Source of the DNA: Impatiens glandulifera
Lineage: Eukaryota; Streptophyta; Magnoliopsida; Ericales; Balsaminaceae
DNA length: 64,000 nt
Assembly (NCBI RefSeq): GCF_907164915.1
Contig: NC_061862.1
Span: forward strand, 128,349,641 to 128,413,640
Reading direction: 5' to 3'
The notes below the pieces were generated by a model. The model was not told the origin of the DNA. It did not search any database and saw only the letters and a list, made by a program, of their open reading frames with translations. The translations under genes were made by a program, and so were the position numbers. Positions 32,659 to 43,860 of the stretch are shown here, in pieces. How positions within the stretch are numbered: the first letter of the stretch is position 1; each line of letters begins with the position of its first letter.

Positions 32659-34457
32659 ATGTCGAACATACCCAAAGATGCCAGTGCTACATCCATTCCT
32701 ACCTTCTCTCGTGAAAACTACATTGTTTGGAAGAAAAGAGTTCGTGCTCATCTCTCTTCTCTTCATGATGACATGTGGAGCGTTGTCACAGATGGTCCTA
32801 TCAAGATTGATAAGGAGAAGACCGACTAGACCGCTGATGAAAAGAGGCAGAATAACCTCAACAACATGGCTCTTGATGTTCTGTACAGATCTCTCGATGA
32901 CAGTATGTTCAACTACATCATCGAATGTGACACTGCCAAAGAGGTCTAGGACAGACTCACTCAACTGTGTGAGGGCAACGAGCAAACCAAAGAAAACAAG
33001 ATCATGGTTGCTACTCAACAATTCGACAACTTCAAAATGCGTCCTCGTGAAACAATGAACGATTTCGACACCAGATTTAGCAAGATCGTCTCCTCTCTGT
33101 CCATTCTAGGCAAGAATATAGCAATCGGGAGCTTGCTATCAAGGTCATGCGTGCTCTTCCAAGAGAATGGGACATAAAGACTATGGATATGAGAGAATCC
33201 AAAGATCTTAACAAGATCTCTCTCTCTTTGATCTCTTCGCTGACCTGCAGGCCTATGAGTTCATACTGAACTGTAGGATGGAAGAAGATCAACCCACATC
33301 TGTTATCATTGCCAAGGTGCTGGTGACTGCTGAAGAGCCACCAACCGCTCCGGACGTGAAGATGGCGGCTCAGCAGCTGAGTAGCGATGTCATGTTTCTC
33401 TTTGTGAAGAAGTTTGGCGACTTCATGAAAAAGAGAAACTCTAACTCAAACTCTTCAAATTCTAATGATAATAGAAAATCTAAAGGTAATGTTACTTGTT
33501 TTAACTGTGGTATTAAAGGTCATTATGCATCAGAATGCTTGAAGCCAAAGCGTGAAGATGCCAAGGATGATGGAAAAGAGCTGAAGGCTCTTATGGCTGG
33601 TGACGGAAAGAACAGAGGAAGCAGCCGTGGCTCGTACTTCTCATCTAGTGAAAATGATGAACAAGACATGGCTTGCTTCGTGGCCAGAGAAGATGAAGAA
33701 GGAACTTAGGAGACTGAGGTATTTGATTTCTCTTCTGAAAGGTTTTCAAGGGAACAACTGGTAGCTGCACTAGATGACATGGTCATCGAGTACAAGAAGC
33801 TAGCAGAATCCCTAAATGAAACTAAATCTTCATCAGATTTAAATAAACCAAATCTGTCTAAAGAGGAAGAGTCAAATGATTTTGAAAAGAAGATTGAAGA
33901 GATCTCATCTGAGAAAGAGATACTCAAGGAACAAATTCAAACTCTTTCATCTGAAAACAAAAGGCTTAACTATGTTTTCAATGCATGGATAAGATATGGT
34001 GATGTTGTCAAATATCAGATTAGCATGTTGAAACCTGCTAGATCTAGATCCAGATTGGGATATAACAGCAATGATCCTAAACTGTCATGCAAAAAGTCAA
34101 AACTAAATGACAAGTTTAAGCCTATAAACTTTGTCAAAGGGAGTATGACTGAAAGTGAACCTGATCCTATTCATGAAGAAGTTGCTTTAAAAAATGAAAT
34201 AGTTTATGTCCCACCAACTGTTAGCTGACTTAAGAATAAGCTAGAAAAAAGCTAATAAGTCTGGTAATTTAAAACCTGACTTTAAGTCAAGGACTTTTAA
34301 AAGAAAATCTTCTTCAAAAGTCAAAGGATCAGTGGCTAGCAGGAAGTCATCTGCTAAGTCAAAATCTTATGCATTAATCACAATACAAAATGGGAATTCT
34401 ATTAGAATAACTCAAATATGGATTCCTAAGGGACTAATTGATCGAGGACCCAATTAA
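32659..34457 (+). pseudogene. Element C gag with intact CCHC knuckle residues
   Basis: The ATG is at 32659. The capsid domain has 'RENYIVWKKRVRAHL', 'DDMWSVVTDGPIKI' and 'FKMRPRETM'. Stops occur at about 32827 and 32947, with a frameshift near 33110. The frame 33278-34228 carries the zinc knuckle C-x2-C-x4-H-x4-C ('CFNCGIKGHYASEC', about 33500), a TAG at 33707, a coiled coil and a basic C-terminus ending 'GPN' at a TAA (34455). The N-terminal two-thirds is closest to element D gag. From about 33900 it is nearly identical to element A gag, which suggests recombination. Confidence 0.85.
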
Positions 34458-35438
34458 GTGTGGGTACCAAAATTTGTACATAGTTTATTTTGTAGGTGAT
34501 GCAGGAGGATAGCAGGAAGGAAGCTAGAAGAGTACTCCTTTGAGTACACAGCTTGGAAGATCAACAATGGCATTTGCCATTCTGGGAGAATAAATGTTTT
34601 TATTTGTTAAAAATGTTTTTGGTCTTTAGACCACAAAAATTGTTTATTAAACTCTAAATGTCCATATTCATAATGAGAGGGAAAAATTACTTTGGAAGTA
34701 AAGATACTCTCTAGACGAATATCCTTAATCGGTCTAATTAGACAAGGGTGTCTAAAAGAAACAGTATGTACTTAGACGCATTTTTGCTCATAATCCATAC
34801 ATCTAAGTCTACATGTTGAGGTATTATACCTACGCAATTAGACAGACACATCTAATAGACGTTAGACGTTTTTACGTCATGAGTAAACGGATGCTCACGT
34901 CTAATAAACACACGTCTAAACACGTGTTGTTTATGAGGAATTAGACGTACACGTCTAATAAACATTAGATGGATTTTTATAAACACGGAATTAGACGTAT
35001 GCGTCTAATAGACTCATCTGTCTAATAGACGTTGTGTTATATGGACTTATGGAGTAAGAAAAACGTCTAACTACGTGCCGATTAGACTGATCAATGACAG
35101 TTGTCCCACGTTGAGAGCTATCTGCTTTTCCCGCTTAAAACATCAAACAGTCATCTCTTAATAACATGAAGACACATGTCTATCAAGTTAGAGAAAATGA
35201 CTGATATACCCTCATTTTTAATGATGATTTCTTGAAAAAGGACGTCTAACATTTATTAATGGGCCATACCCCTAGAATAGACGGTTATTCTGTATATCCC
35301 TCTTTCATCTATATAAGGACATTTCTGCATGAATTTGAAAGTTTTCAATCTCTCGAAATCTTTAAGAACCCTAGCTTTCTTTGCAGTTCTCTCACTAAAT
35401 CTCTCTGAAATCCTCTGTCGATTCATATTCTCTCAAAA
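34458..35438 (+). promoter_or_regulatory. Palindrome-rich leader of element C accessory ORF
   Basis: Non-coding and about 980 bp. 34720-35060 holds palindromes such as TTAGACGTACACGTCTAA (34942-34959). A phrase around 34875-34905 is shared with the element A leader. A TATA box at 35310 and a CT-rich leader precede the ATG. No pol sequence was recognised here, although every complete copia element has pol at this position. Confidence 0.75.
35310..35317 (+). promoter_or_regulatory. TATA box, element C accessory ORF
   Basis: TATATAAG in TCTATATAAGGACATT lies 129 bp before the ATG at 35439. Element D has the matching TCTATTTAAGGACATT. Confidence 0.65.
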
Positions 35439-38400
35439 ATGGTGAAGAAAATCACTCTCAGTCACTGTACTTTGCAGGTGGATTTTCCATCGGTGTATAC
35501 GTTTGATCAACCTGAGGTGGTGAAGATGTTCCAAACCCTAGAATATTCTGGGTTAAGGAAGTATCTTGGCGGACCGTTCATCTTCTATGAAGACGAAGTT
35601 TGCGAGTTCTTCAAAACGACAACTATGGTGGATGATTCCATCGTAGCAACCGTCAACGGAACGAAGATTTCTTTTGACGAAGCAGTCTATGCAGAGTTCT
35701 TTAAACTTCCGACGGAGGGTCGTCTTTTTGACTTGGTTCTCTCTTCAGAAATCATGGAGGAGATGAAGACAACTTTCTTTACAGACGGTTCGAAAATCCA
35801 TGTGAATGGATCCAAAAAGGTATTCAAACCGCATTTCATTCTTCTGAACGACGTGGTAGCGAAGGCGCTGCAAGGGAAAGTTGGTTCCTTCAATCTCTAT
35901 AGTCAAGACCATTTTGACTATATGTGTGCTATTTCAAAAGAGATCCAGGTAAACTGGGCTCATACCTTTTTTCAGAATTTGTGTTATTCTATCAGTCAGA
36001 CGAACAAAGAAAGTATTACATATACGGCTCAACTGACTCACTTGTTGAAGCATTTGGGGGTTCCCATTGGTGAACCGGTGCAGATCAATTCTCCACGAGT
36101 ATTTACTGCTCTTACAGTGGCTAGTACACTAACGAGGTTGAAGAACAACCTTGAATCTGCATCTGGTGCTTCCAGTTTCCATACCAGTGGAAAACCTTCC
36201 ACCCGATCCAAGCCTTCTGCTTATGTTATGTCAATAGGGGCAAAGAGAACCAAAACGGTGAACGAATCGGAGGCCAGTTCCTCTAGTCTGAAAAATCCAA
36301 ACCAGGACTCTAAATCTATTGATTCAAGGTTGAAGCAAGGTCTAGGCGTACTTGCTGCAACTCCAATGTCATCACTATCCACTCTCTCAACCTTTTTGAG
36401 GAAACCTTCAAGGTCATATGCCTTAAAGGAGAAGAAGACAAGGGCGCCCCGAGCGTCTAAATCTGCAAATGTGAAGTCCTCTAAATCTTTGGCCTCTGTG
36501 ACTAAATTTGATGTTCCCGTAGTGGAACAAGCTGAATATGTATTCTCTCCTTTGAGAGAATTTGCTGAAGGGCCTGCTGTTGAGTCAACTAGTCCAAATG
36601 ATGAAATTGTTGACAAGGTTGAGTCTCCTGTTGTTCAAACTGATCTTGTAGCCGCATGTGCTACAAAGTCATCGCAACCAGAACAAGGTGTTGTTCTTAC
36701 CCTTGTGGCTGGTGAAACCATTATTCCAGTTCCTAAAGATTCTTTGGTAGTCGGGAAAGTTGTTTGTATGTAGCTTCCTGTTGAGCTCTGTAAGAAACCA
36801 CAATATGCTTTTGAACTGTTGCGCTCTAGAAAAGGGACACGTGGAATTGTGATTGGTGAACCAAGACCAGCTCCAAAACCCGTAGAGGTTGTTGGAAAAT
36901 GAAAATCCATTGCAATTTAAGCTCCTGAGAAGGTATCTGAGGCAACAGGTATCGTTGACCTTATTTTATATCAAGTTAAAGTTCTTACTACTGAGAAATT
37001 GGGAATTTATGAGTCCTGGTCCATGGAGAGGCTGTCCTCCAAGTACAACGACTCTCTGTCAAACGCTGCCATAATAAAAGAATGGAAGAAGAGGGTGGCA
37101 AACGAGAAGAAAGTCTTGAAATGGGCAAGATCTTCAAAAGTTGGTGAGGCTCTGAAGATAAGAGAACTGGTGGAAGCTTGAATTTTTGGAAAAGCTCTTT
37201 TTCCAATTTTTGAAGCCAGGAAAGCTAACTTCAATCCTGATGTGAAAGGAGTTGATGTTGAAGTAAAGGTATTGAAGAAGTTGAATGATATCCTGGACAG
37301 TTATGTCTCTGTTGCTTCTAGACATATTCATGGCGCCGATTACTTTGGCGTAGAACATCTCAATGAAGAAGAAGCTATTGATATTCAAGATGCTGATAAT
37401 GATGCTGATGAGCTAAATGATGTTCTCCTGATCGAATTCGGGAATCTTTTTGCCGAAGAGAGACGCATTCTAGATCAACCCTTCCAAGAACGTTCGAATG
37501 AAGAAGAAGAAAATATGAATGTTCAAGATCCTGAACAAGCTCATGAGATAAATGAAGAAGATATTCTTGTGGAAGATGTGACTAAGGAGGCTTTTAAAGC
37601 TCCTATTGAAGAAAATGTGATTTTAACCCCTATTGCGAGAGTAGAGGGTGTTCAAGAGAAATTGGCCAAGGATACTCATCCAGAAACTGTCAGAACTGAG
37701 GGGAGACCCTCCAAAGAGAAAGACGATGAAGAAGAAAATTACTCATCTGAGGAGGAACATGATCAGCAAGCAACTTTTGTGAAGCCCCGTTTATTTCCCG
37801 ATGCCGTTGTGGGAAGTATTCACGAAAACATCAACATTCCTCGTCACTACTCTGGAAATCTGCTTGAGAGATTTGAGAGGGCTGAAAAACAAATTGAAGA
37901 AGAATAACGAGACAAAGCTGCTAAGAATCCCGAAATGAATCAGCCGGAGCAATCCATGCAGGTTCATACAAACTTTGAGCCTATTCAAAGTATGGTAGCA
38001 GAATCTGAAGAAGTTTCGTCTCATGAAGAGTCATCTGCTGGAGGAAACAAAGTGCTAAGATCTATGAGGTCTATGATTTCATCGATTCAGAATACCATGT
38101 CTCAGTCAATGAACTCAAGGGAAGAAGAAAGGGAGAGCTTTCGCAATATTTTCAAGGTCCTCACTAAGCTGGATAACACTTTGAAGAAGAACACATATGA
38201 GACCCATATCGCAAATGTAAACTTTTCAAAGTTTGAAAAGGATCTCTTCAACCGTCTGGCATCCTTTTTTATCCTAGTTTACGTGAATTATTGGATATTG
38301 AAAGGCAATTCAATGATGAACGCCACAAGGAAACTATGGAAGAATTCAGTCTAGTGAAGAATCAGATGGTGGAAATCCAGGGTTGCATGAGTAGAAATGA

Positions 38401-38812
38401 TAATGAATGCCAAGAATTTGCTGACTCCATTGCTAGAAGGTTTCAAGCAAAGGAGGGTGCAAAGGTCAATGCTGAAGGTGCTCAACCTCGACTAGTTCAA
38501 GGAGAGTCAAGAAGAAGAAATGATGGTGTGTCAACTAGCACAAGATTCAGGCGAGCCCCAAGCTCTAATGACAATCCTAGGCCAACCAAGAGAGGTCGTG
38601 GTCGAAGCGGTGGTGAGCGTGGAGGTCGAAGTGGTGGTGGCCAGAGTAGGCTATCCAATGTCGATCAAGGTGGACGTGCCAGTGGTGGTGAACGCGGTGG
38701 AAGATCAAGTGTAGGCGGTCGTGGTGGTCGCGGCTATCCTCCTTTCTTCAACATGCCTCCAGGGCAAGACATGAGTCCAACCGATACTCGAGTTAAAAGG
38801 GAAGAACAATGA
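35439..38812 (+). pseudogene. Element C accessory ORF, full-length form with RGG tail
   Basis: About 1,120 codons. One frame runs from 35439 to about 38270 with in-frame stops (TAG 36771, two near 36900-36920, TGA 37179, TAA 37905). A frameshift then leads into the frame ending at 38812. The first 444 codons are open. Residues 1-220 hold the family domain: 'LQVDFPSV', 'LEYSGLRKYLGGPFIFY', 'VCEFFKTTT', 'ATVNGTKISF', 'FFKLPTEGR' and 'VNWAHTFFQNL'. A Ser/Thr/Lys-rich region and acidic Glu-rich coiled-coil segments follow. The C-terminus (about 38590-38740) is an Arg-Gly repeat ('RGRGRSGGERGGRSGG'), typical of RNA-binding or condensate-forming proteins. Molecular role unknown. Confidence 0.85.
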
Positions 38813-38991
38813 TTTCTCTTCTTTTAACTTACTTAACTCTTATGAACAATTGTCTTTGATGGTTTCTCGAATACTGGTTTTTGGATGAATGATGTAAGTG
38901 AATAAGGTTTTTGTTTATTTATATGGTGAATGCATGCTTTGATATATATATATATGCAAGTCTGCAATTTCTTCATCAAAAAGGGTGAAAT
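38813..38991 (+). other. Element C 3' tail and polypurine tract
   Basis: No gene. Contains a short TA repeat near 38942-38954 and ends AAAAAGGGTGAAAT before the 3' LTR. Confidence 0.7.
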
Positions 38992-40813
38992 TGTTGGGTC
39001 AAATTATTTTGACTAAGTATTGAAATAAATTAACCACTGATATTTTGATGATGAAATAACTTATGAGTTTTGATACAGGTGTATTAAGACAATATGTTAT
39101 AAGACTTGGATCTAATGAGGGTCATTAGACCGATCTTGGCTTTCATTGCATAAAATTAGACTTATAGTCTAACTCATCGAAGTTAGACGTGTAGTCTAAT
39201 AGATGTAAAGAATTAGACGGATGGTCTAATGAATACACGGAATTAGACGTAAGTCTAATAGAATTAGACGTACAGTCTAACTCATCGGAGTTAGATGTGT
39301 AGTCTAATAGATGTAAAGAATTAGACGGATGGTCTAATGAATACACGGAATTAGACGTAAGTCTAATAGAATTAGACGTAAGTCTAATAGAATTAGACGT
39401 AAGTCTAATAGAATTAGACGTATAGTCTAACTCATCGAAGTTAGACGTGTAGTCTAATAGATGTAAAGAATTAGACGCAAGTCTAATGAATACACGGAAT
39501 TAGACGTAAGTCTAATATGTTTGTAATTAAACGGGTAGTCTAATTGATATTCGGAATTAGACGTACAGTCTAACTCATCAGAGTTAGACGTGTAGTCTAA
39601 TATATTTGCAATTAGACGTGTGGTCTAATTAATGAAAGTTAGACGTGCGTCTAACTCCTTCAGACAATTCTGAGGTAGAACCGGAATTAGAAGTGCAGTC
39701 TAACTCAGTGGAGTTAGACGTGCAGTCTAATGGTTATTGAATAATTAGACGTGTGGTCTAATTAATGAAAGTTAGACGTGCGTCTAACTCCTTCAGACTA
39801 GTCTGAGGTAGAACCGGAATTAGACGTGCAGTCTAACTTAGTGGAGTTAGACGTGCAGTCTAATGGTTATTGAATAATTAGATGTGTGGTCTAATTAATG
39901 AAAGTTAGACGTGCGTCTAACTCCTTCAGACAAGTTTGAGGTAGAACTGGAATTAGACGTGTAGTCTAACTCAGTGGAGTTAGACGTGCAGTCTAATGGT
40001 TATTGAATAATTAGACGTGTGGTCTAATTAATGAAAGTTAGACGTGCGTCTAACTCCTTCAGACTAGTCTGAGGTAGAACCAGAATTAGACGTGCAGTTT
40101 AACTCAGTGGAGTTAGACGTACAGTCTAATGGTTATTGAATAATTAGACGAGAGTCTAATTATATTAGACCAGGCGGTCTAATAGACGTTTTCTATTAGA
40201 AGGAGATGACTTATTTCATTAGACTGATTTTCACAATCCGTCTAACTGAAATACGTCTAATGCTCAGTTTAAGCAGTACGTTTGAATCTAGCATCTCACC
40301 TACCCACGTGCTATAGCTGTACCCTACTTCTGCTCCACTTTCTAGTGAAGATTAGTATAGCAGCTATACGCATCCAATCAAGGAATGCCACGTAAGAGAA
40401 TTTTTCTCAAATTACTTATTTTGCAGGTACATCCCTGATGGAATATTCGCCGCACTACTAGTTCTGTACGGCCACGATCCTTGTGTTCAGAACCTGCTGT
40501 GTACAATGGAGGCTTTCCAATGGAAGAGTGTCACGTATCATTCTTGAAGTTTCGACCGTTAGCTCCTGCTCAGTATTTAACCAATCCTAAGGACAACGGA
40601 CGAAGCATCTGTTACTTGCCAATCTTGCTTACTGAAACTACAGAGAATTCAAGCCTTTGAATATTGTGAAGCTTATTTCTGATTGTACTGTGTGTGAATC
40701 GAGAGAGAGAGCTAGAATCAAAACACCTTTAGTTGAGTGATATTCTTCATCTTGTAATTGAACAGAAAGTGTTTTGTTTAATAGTGAGATAAGTGTGTGT
40801 GTAAACTATATTT
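38992..40813 (+). repeat. Element C 3' LTR, truncated
   Basis: Starts TGTTGGG. The palindromic array is at about 39155-40192 with four ~132-bp higher-order repeats (from about 39639, 39771, 39903 and 40033). LTR similarity stops at about 40813 (after AAACTATATTT), so the final R/U5 part, including the hairpin and terminal CA, is missing. CACTA transposase sequence begins there. Confidence 0.9.
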
Positions 40814-41580
40814 AAGTCCCTATACCTATCATCAAACGTTTTCCAGGTGTATGAATCAGTCGGATGTCTGAACATATCACCTTCAACTTTTACTTCTTTG
40901 TGCCATCTCATCATTAGAGAAGTCTTAGAGTACATGTATAGCCTTTACGTTCTTGGTATTAGAGGAAAATTTCTTAACACCTTAGTGGGCATAAATTTTC
41001 TATTTTGCTTCTTCCGAACTACCTCACTTGTTTGGTCGACTTTCCATCTAGAATGGTTACAAACTTTGCAAGATTCTAAATTTTTGTTGTTCTTCCAAAA
41101 TTGCATACAATTGCTCTTACATTCATCTATTTTTCCATACTTAAGCATGATATCTGTAATGAATTTCTTACATTCGTAGTATCAGTTTAGCAATTGAGCG
41201 TCCATAAGTAATATGTCATATTTAAGTAGATGCAACAACATATTGAACGAAGTGTTTATCCATTGACCGACATTCTTTATGTGAAGGAGTTTCAGAATTT
41301 CTGATGATTTTATTATGCGTGCACCTTCATATAAAGGCCATTTAGATTATCAAGCAATTTATTGAATCTTTGCGGATCCTCGATTGGTTCATGGTTGCTC
41401 GAGCCACCATTAACGTTGGAGTACATATCGTGCATAAAATCTTACATATATTGTTCTTCATTGACTGGTAGAGTACTTGTGACTTCCGGTACCACATTAT
41501 CCGAGTCACCTTTATGATCATCCTCGTCATCATGATCATCTGTGGGCTTTTGAGTGCAATTATGAGTCACTATGGATAAA
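40814..41580 (-). pseudogene. CACTA (En/Spm) transposase, tnp2 N-terminal part
   Basis: On the minus strand from about 41480: an acidic linker, 'QWINTSFNMLLHLLK', then 'YYECKKFITDIMLKYGKIDECKSNCMQFWK' spanning about 41185-41090. 'CKVCNHSRWK' with a Cys pair comes next, then 'LMMRWH' and 'HPTDSYTWKTFDDRYRD' ending at the element C junction. These match the order of tnp2 transposases. Stops are present. The next residues of the family are lost at the junction, and the rest resumes at 30614. Confidence 0.9.
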
Positions 41581-42650
41581 ATAAGTGCATACGAGGTTTA
41601 TGAAATATGAAACCAGAATTTGGACCTGAAAAATTGATGAAGATATGAGCTGGTCTCTAAAAAAGATTCTTAAACTAAGAAGCGATATTACAGATCTTTA
41701 TGAAAACCGGCTAGAGGACGGAAAATGCACTCTATTCTAACACGACCCCTAGTTCGAAAATCAGCCTATCATCCACAAGGAGGAGTTTTAAAATACCCGC
41801 ATCAAAAGGGACTACACAAAAGCGAAAATCAGAGACATTAAAGACGGAAATTGGGACTCACTCCTAATAAGAAATCCAGAAGAACAGAGGATACTTGATC
41901 ATATAAGTAACATACAACTACACGACAGACCGGATATTCATGAATGGAAAGATAAGTACAATGGGAAGCTGGTATCGAAGAAAATATAGGAGGTAACCCA
42001 GGAAAAAGCGTAGAAAGTAGAATGAGCTCCTCTTGTATGGTCAACTAAGATTATCCTAGACACCAGTTCATCGTATGGCTCGCCTTCTAGGAAAGACTCA
42101 GCACTCGTGATCGTATCAGCAAGTATATCAGCATCCCGGACGCGAGCTATCTTCTATGTAGAGGAAATGAAGAAACCATAGATCACCTATTCGGGAGTTG
42201 CTGTATTACTTCGGAGCATTGGGACAGATTCTATAAAAGCCTGGAGCTGATCAGTTTCCCGAGCAAATAGAATGAAATCAAAGTTGCAGCACTACTCAAA
42301 GCCAATGGAAATAGATTTGCAACAAGCGTGTTCAAGTGCGGCTTTGGAGCAGTGGTGTATAACATTTGGAAAGAATGGAATGCAAGGGCATATGGCAGAA
42401 CCCGTAGGAGCGTTGAAAAGTTATTGAAAGATATTGTATGAGATTGCAGCGCCCTCGCGGGAACGTGGACAAGAATTCTAAGTACGGAGCAGAACTGAAA
42501 TATCTGTAAGAACTGGAATTTACAATTTTTTAAACTCACTAGAATTAAAAACTTTGTAATCAAAATGTTACGACTTCAAATCATTCTAGGCCTGTCTAGA
42601 ATGATCTCTTAAACTCGTAGTTTTTTCCTATTTTGGGGAATTTTTAATGA
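41581..42650 (+). pseudogene. LINE 3' fragment with zinc-binding RT tail (zf-RVT)
   Basis: Plus-strand translation with several stops gives the C-terminal zf-RVT region of plant non-LTR retrotransposons. 'HQFIVWLAFLGRLSTRDRI' (about 42060-42115) is followed by a 'CRGNEETIDHLF' segment with its Cys/His residues and 'VVYNIWKEWNARAYG' (about 42355-42395). Non-coding tail to about 42650 includes 'TTTTTAATGAAATGA', typical of LINE 3' ends. 5'-truncated. It lies in the CACTA gene between the transposase-associated domain and the tnp2 domain. Boundaries are good to a few tens of bases. Confidence 0.8.
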
Positions 42651-42930
42651 AATGACGCTAAGTCGTTTTTTCTCCAAAAATAACCACGTTAGTAGTACTA
42701 TTCTTATCTCAATGAAAATACCAGAATTCATAATTCAGAGTTATTCCATAAATGATGAGGTGAATCTTCACATCGATTATATCCTTAAAAGTTATGTTCA
42801 GACATTTCACCCAAGGACATTTCATTTTCTGTCATCTTGTACTACTCACTACAAAATATAATAAGTGGTCAACTCCTTCCTCGTATTTTGGATGATCTCG
42901 ACGTAAGCTCATCCAAGTTTTTTCAGGTAA
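42651..42930 (-). pseudogene. CACTA transposase-associated (TPA) domain
   Basis: Minus strand: 'TWMSLRRDHPKYEEGVDHLL' from about 42922, then after one stop 'MKCPWVKCLN' with the paired Cys, and 'LIIYGITLNYEFWYFH'. This matches the N-terminal domain of plant CACTA transposases, in the right order upstream of tnp2. It is separated from the rest by the LINE fragment. Confidence 0.85.
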
Positions 42931-43860
42931 TTTCATCATTCTAATAAGATGAAAATCTAAGTAAAACAGATTATAAAAAGAGAATTTTCCATTAACATGT
43001 TGAACCAAAAATCTATAATCAGACTAAACTTAGAAGTATAAAAATCAGAAATCACACCAAATTTAGCAATATAAGAACAAGACCGCAATATGAAAACAAG
43101 ACCGCAATCAATCAAAGAGATTTATTAATCCAAATGATCATTTATGTGGAATGTCGACTTCAAACATTTTTATTGTCCAAATTAAAAACAACTCTGCACA
43201 TAAATTACATATTCATAAACCCTAAATCACACCAATTTCAGCAAATCTATAATTATGTTAAACCTAAAAGTATATAAAACCCTAAATTAGACCTATTTCA
43301 ACTATCTATAATTAGGCTAAACCTAGAAGTATATAAAATCTTAAATCACATCAATTATATATTCATTAACCCTAAATCAAATAAAAAATAGAAGACATAC
43401 ATGTAGGAAGAGTTTGTTGGGAGAAGAGTTCGATGGAGGTAAATCGATCGGCTGGCCAGAGTTCCTTCCTTTGGTGGCGATGCGGCGGTGGTGTAGATCT
43501 ACAACTTGAGGTAGAACAGAGGCAGTGTGGACCGACTGAAGGAAGAATGACGACTAGGAGGCGGGGGGAGGTTTCGGTAGAGAGTAGAAAGAGAGAGGGT
43601 GTAGGAAAGGGTTTCTACAAAAACGCGATTTAAAGGGATAATACTAAAAGATATAATAAATCTTTTGATATTAACTCTTAACTAACAACCTAAACATTGT
43701 TCTAAGTGTTTGGAATGGGCCAAAAGCGAAAGAATTACCCAATTCTTACGACATTACCTTTAAATACCGAAAGAAATACCAATTTTTTTTCAGCTTTGGC
43801 CTTAATTACCTAGAAATTCTCAAATTTTAGGGAAGTGACAATTACCGAAAGAATTGGGTA
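42931..43860 (-). other. CACTA 5' region upstream of the transposase, and subterminal sequence
   Basis: No supported ORF. On the minus strand, 43640-43400 is CT-rich (CTCTCTCTTTCTACTCTC), like a 5' untranslated leader. AT-rich sequence follows (43380-42950), possibly an intron. 43700-43860 has 'ACCGAAAGAATT' motifs that recur in 47188-47280 and 57590-58700, marking the subterminal repeats of this CACTA element. Confidence 0.5.

Larger units (their letters stand above)
30615..40813 (+). mobile_element. Element C: pol-less copia element (gag plus accessory ORF)
   Basis: Inserted in the minus-strand CACTA transposase gene. The 5' LTR is 30615-32614. The 3' LTR starts at 38992 and is truncated at about 40813. 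Between them are gag (32659-34457), a palindrome-rich leader, and one long accessory frame (35439-38812). There is no protease, integrase, reverse transcriptase or RNase H. The junction after gag is homologous to that of element D, so the pol-less layout is inherited. The right end has lost about 270 bp of LTR and a few codons of transposase, so no target duplication remains. Confidence 0.9.

Noticed and set aside
43433..43633. 66-codon plus-strand ORF, Gly/Arg-rich
   Set aside because: Lies opposite a CT-rich leader of the minus-strand CACTA gene. Composition explains the open frame.
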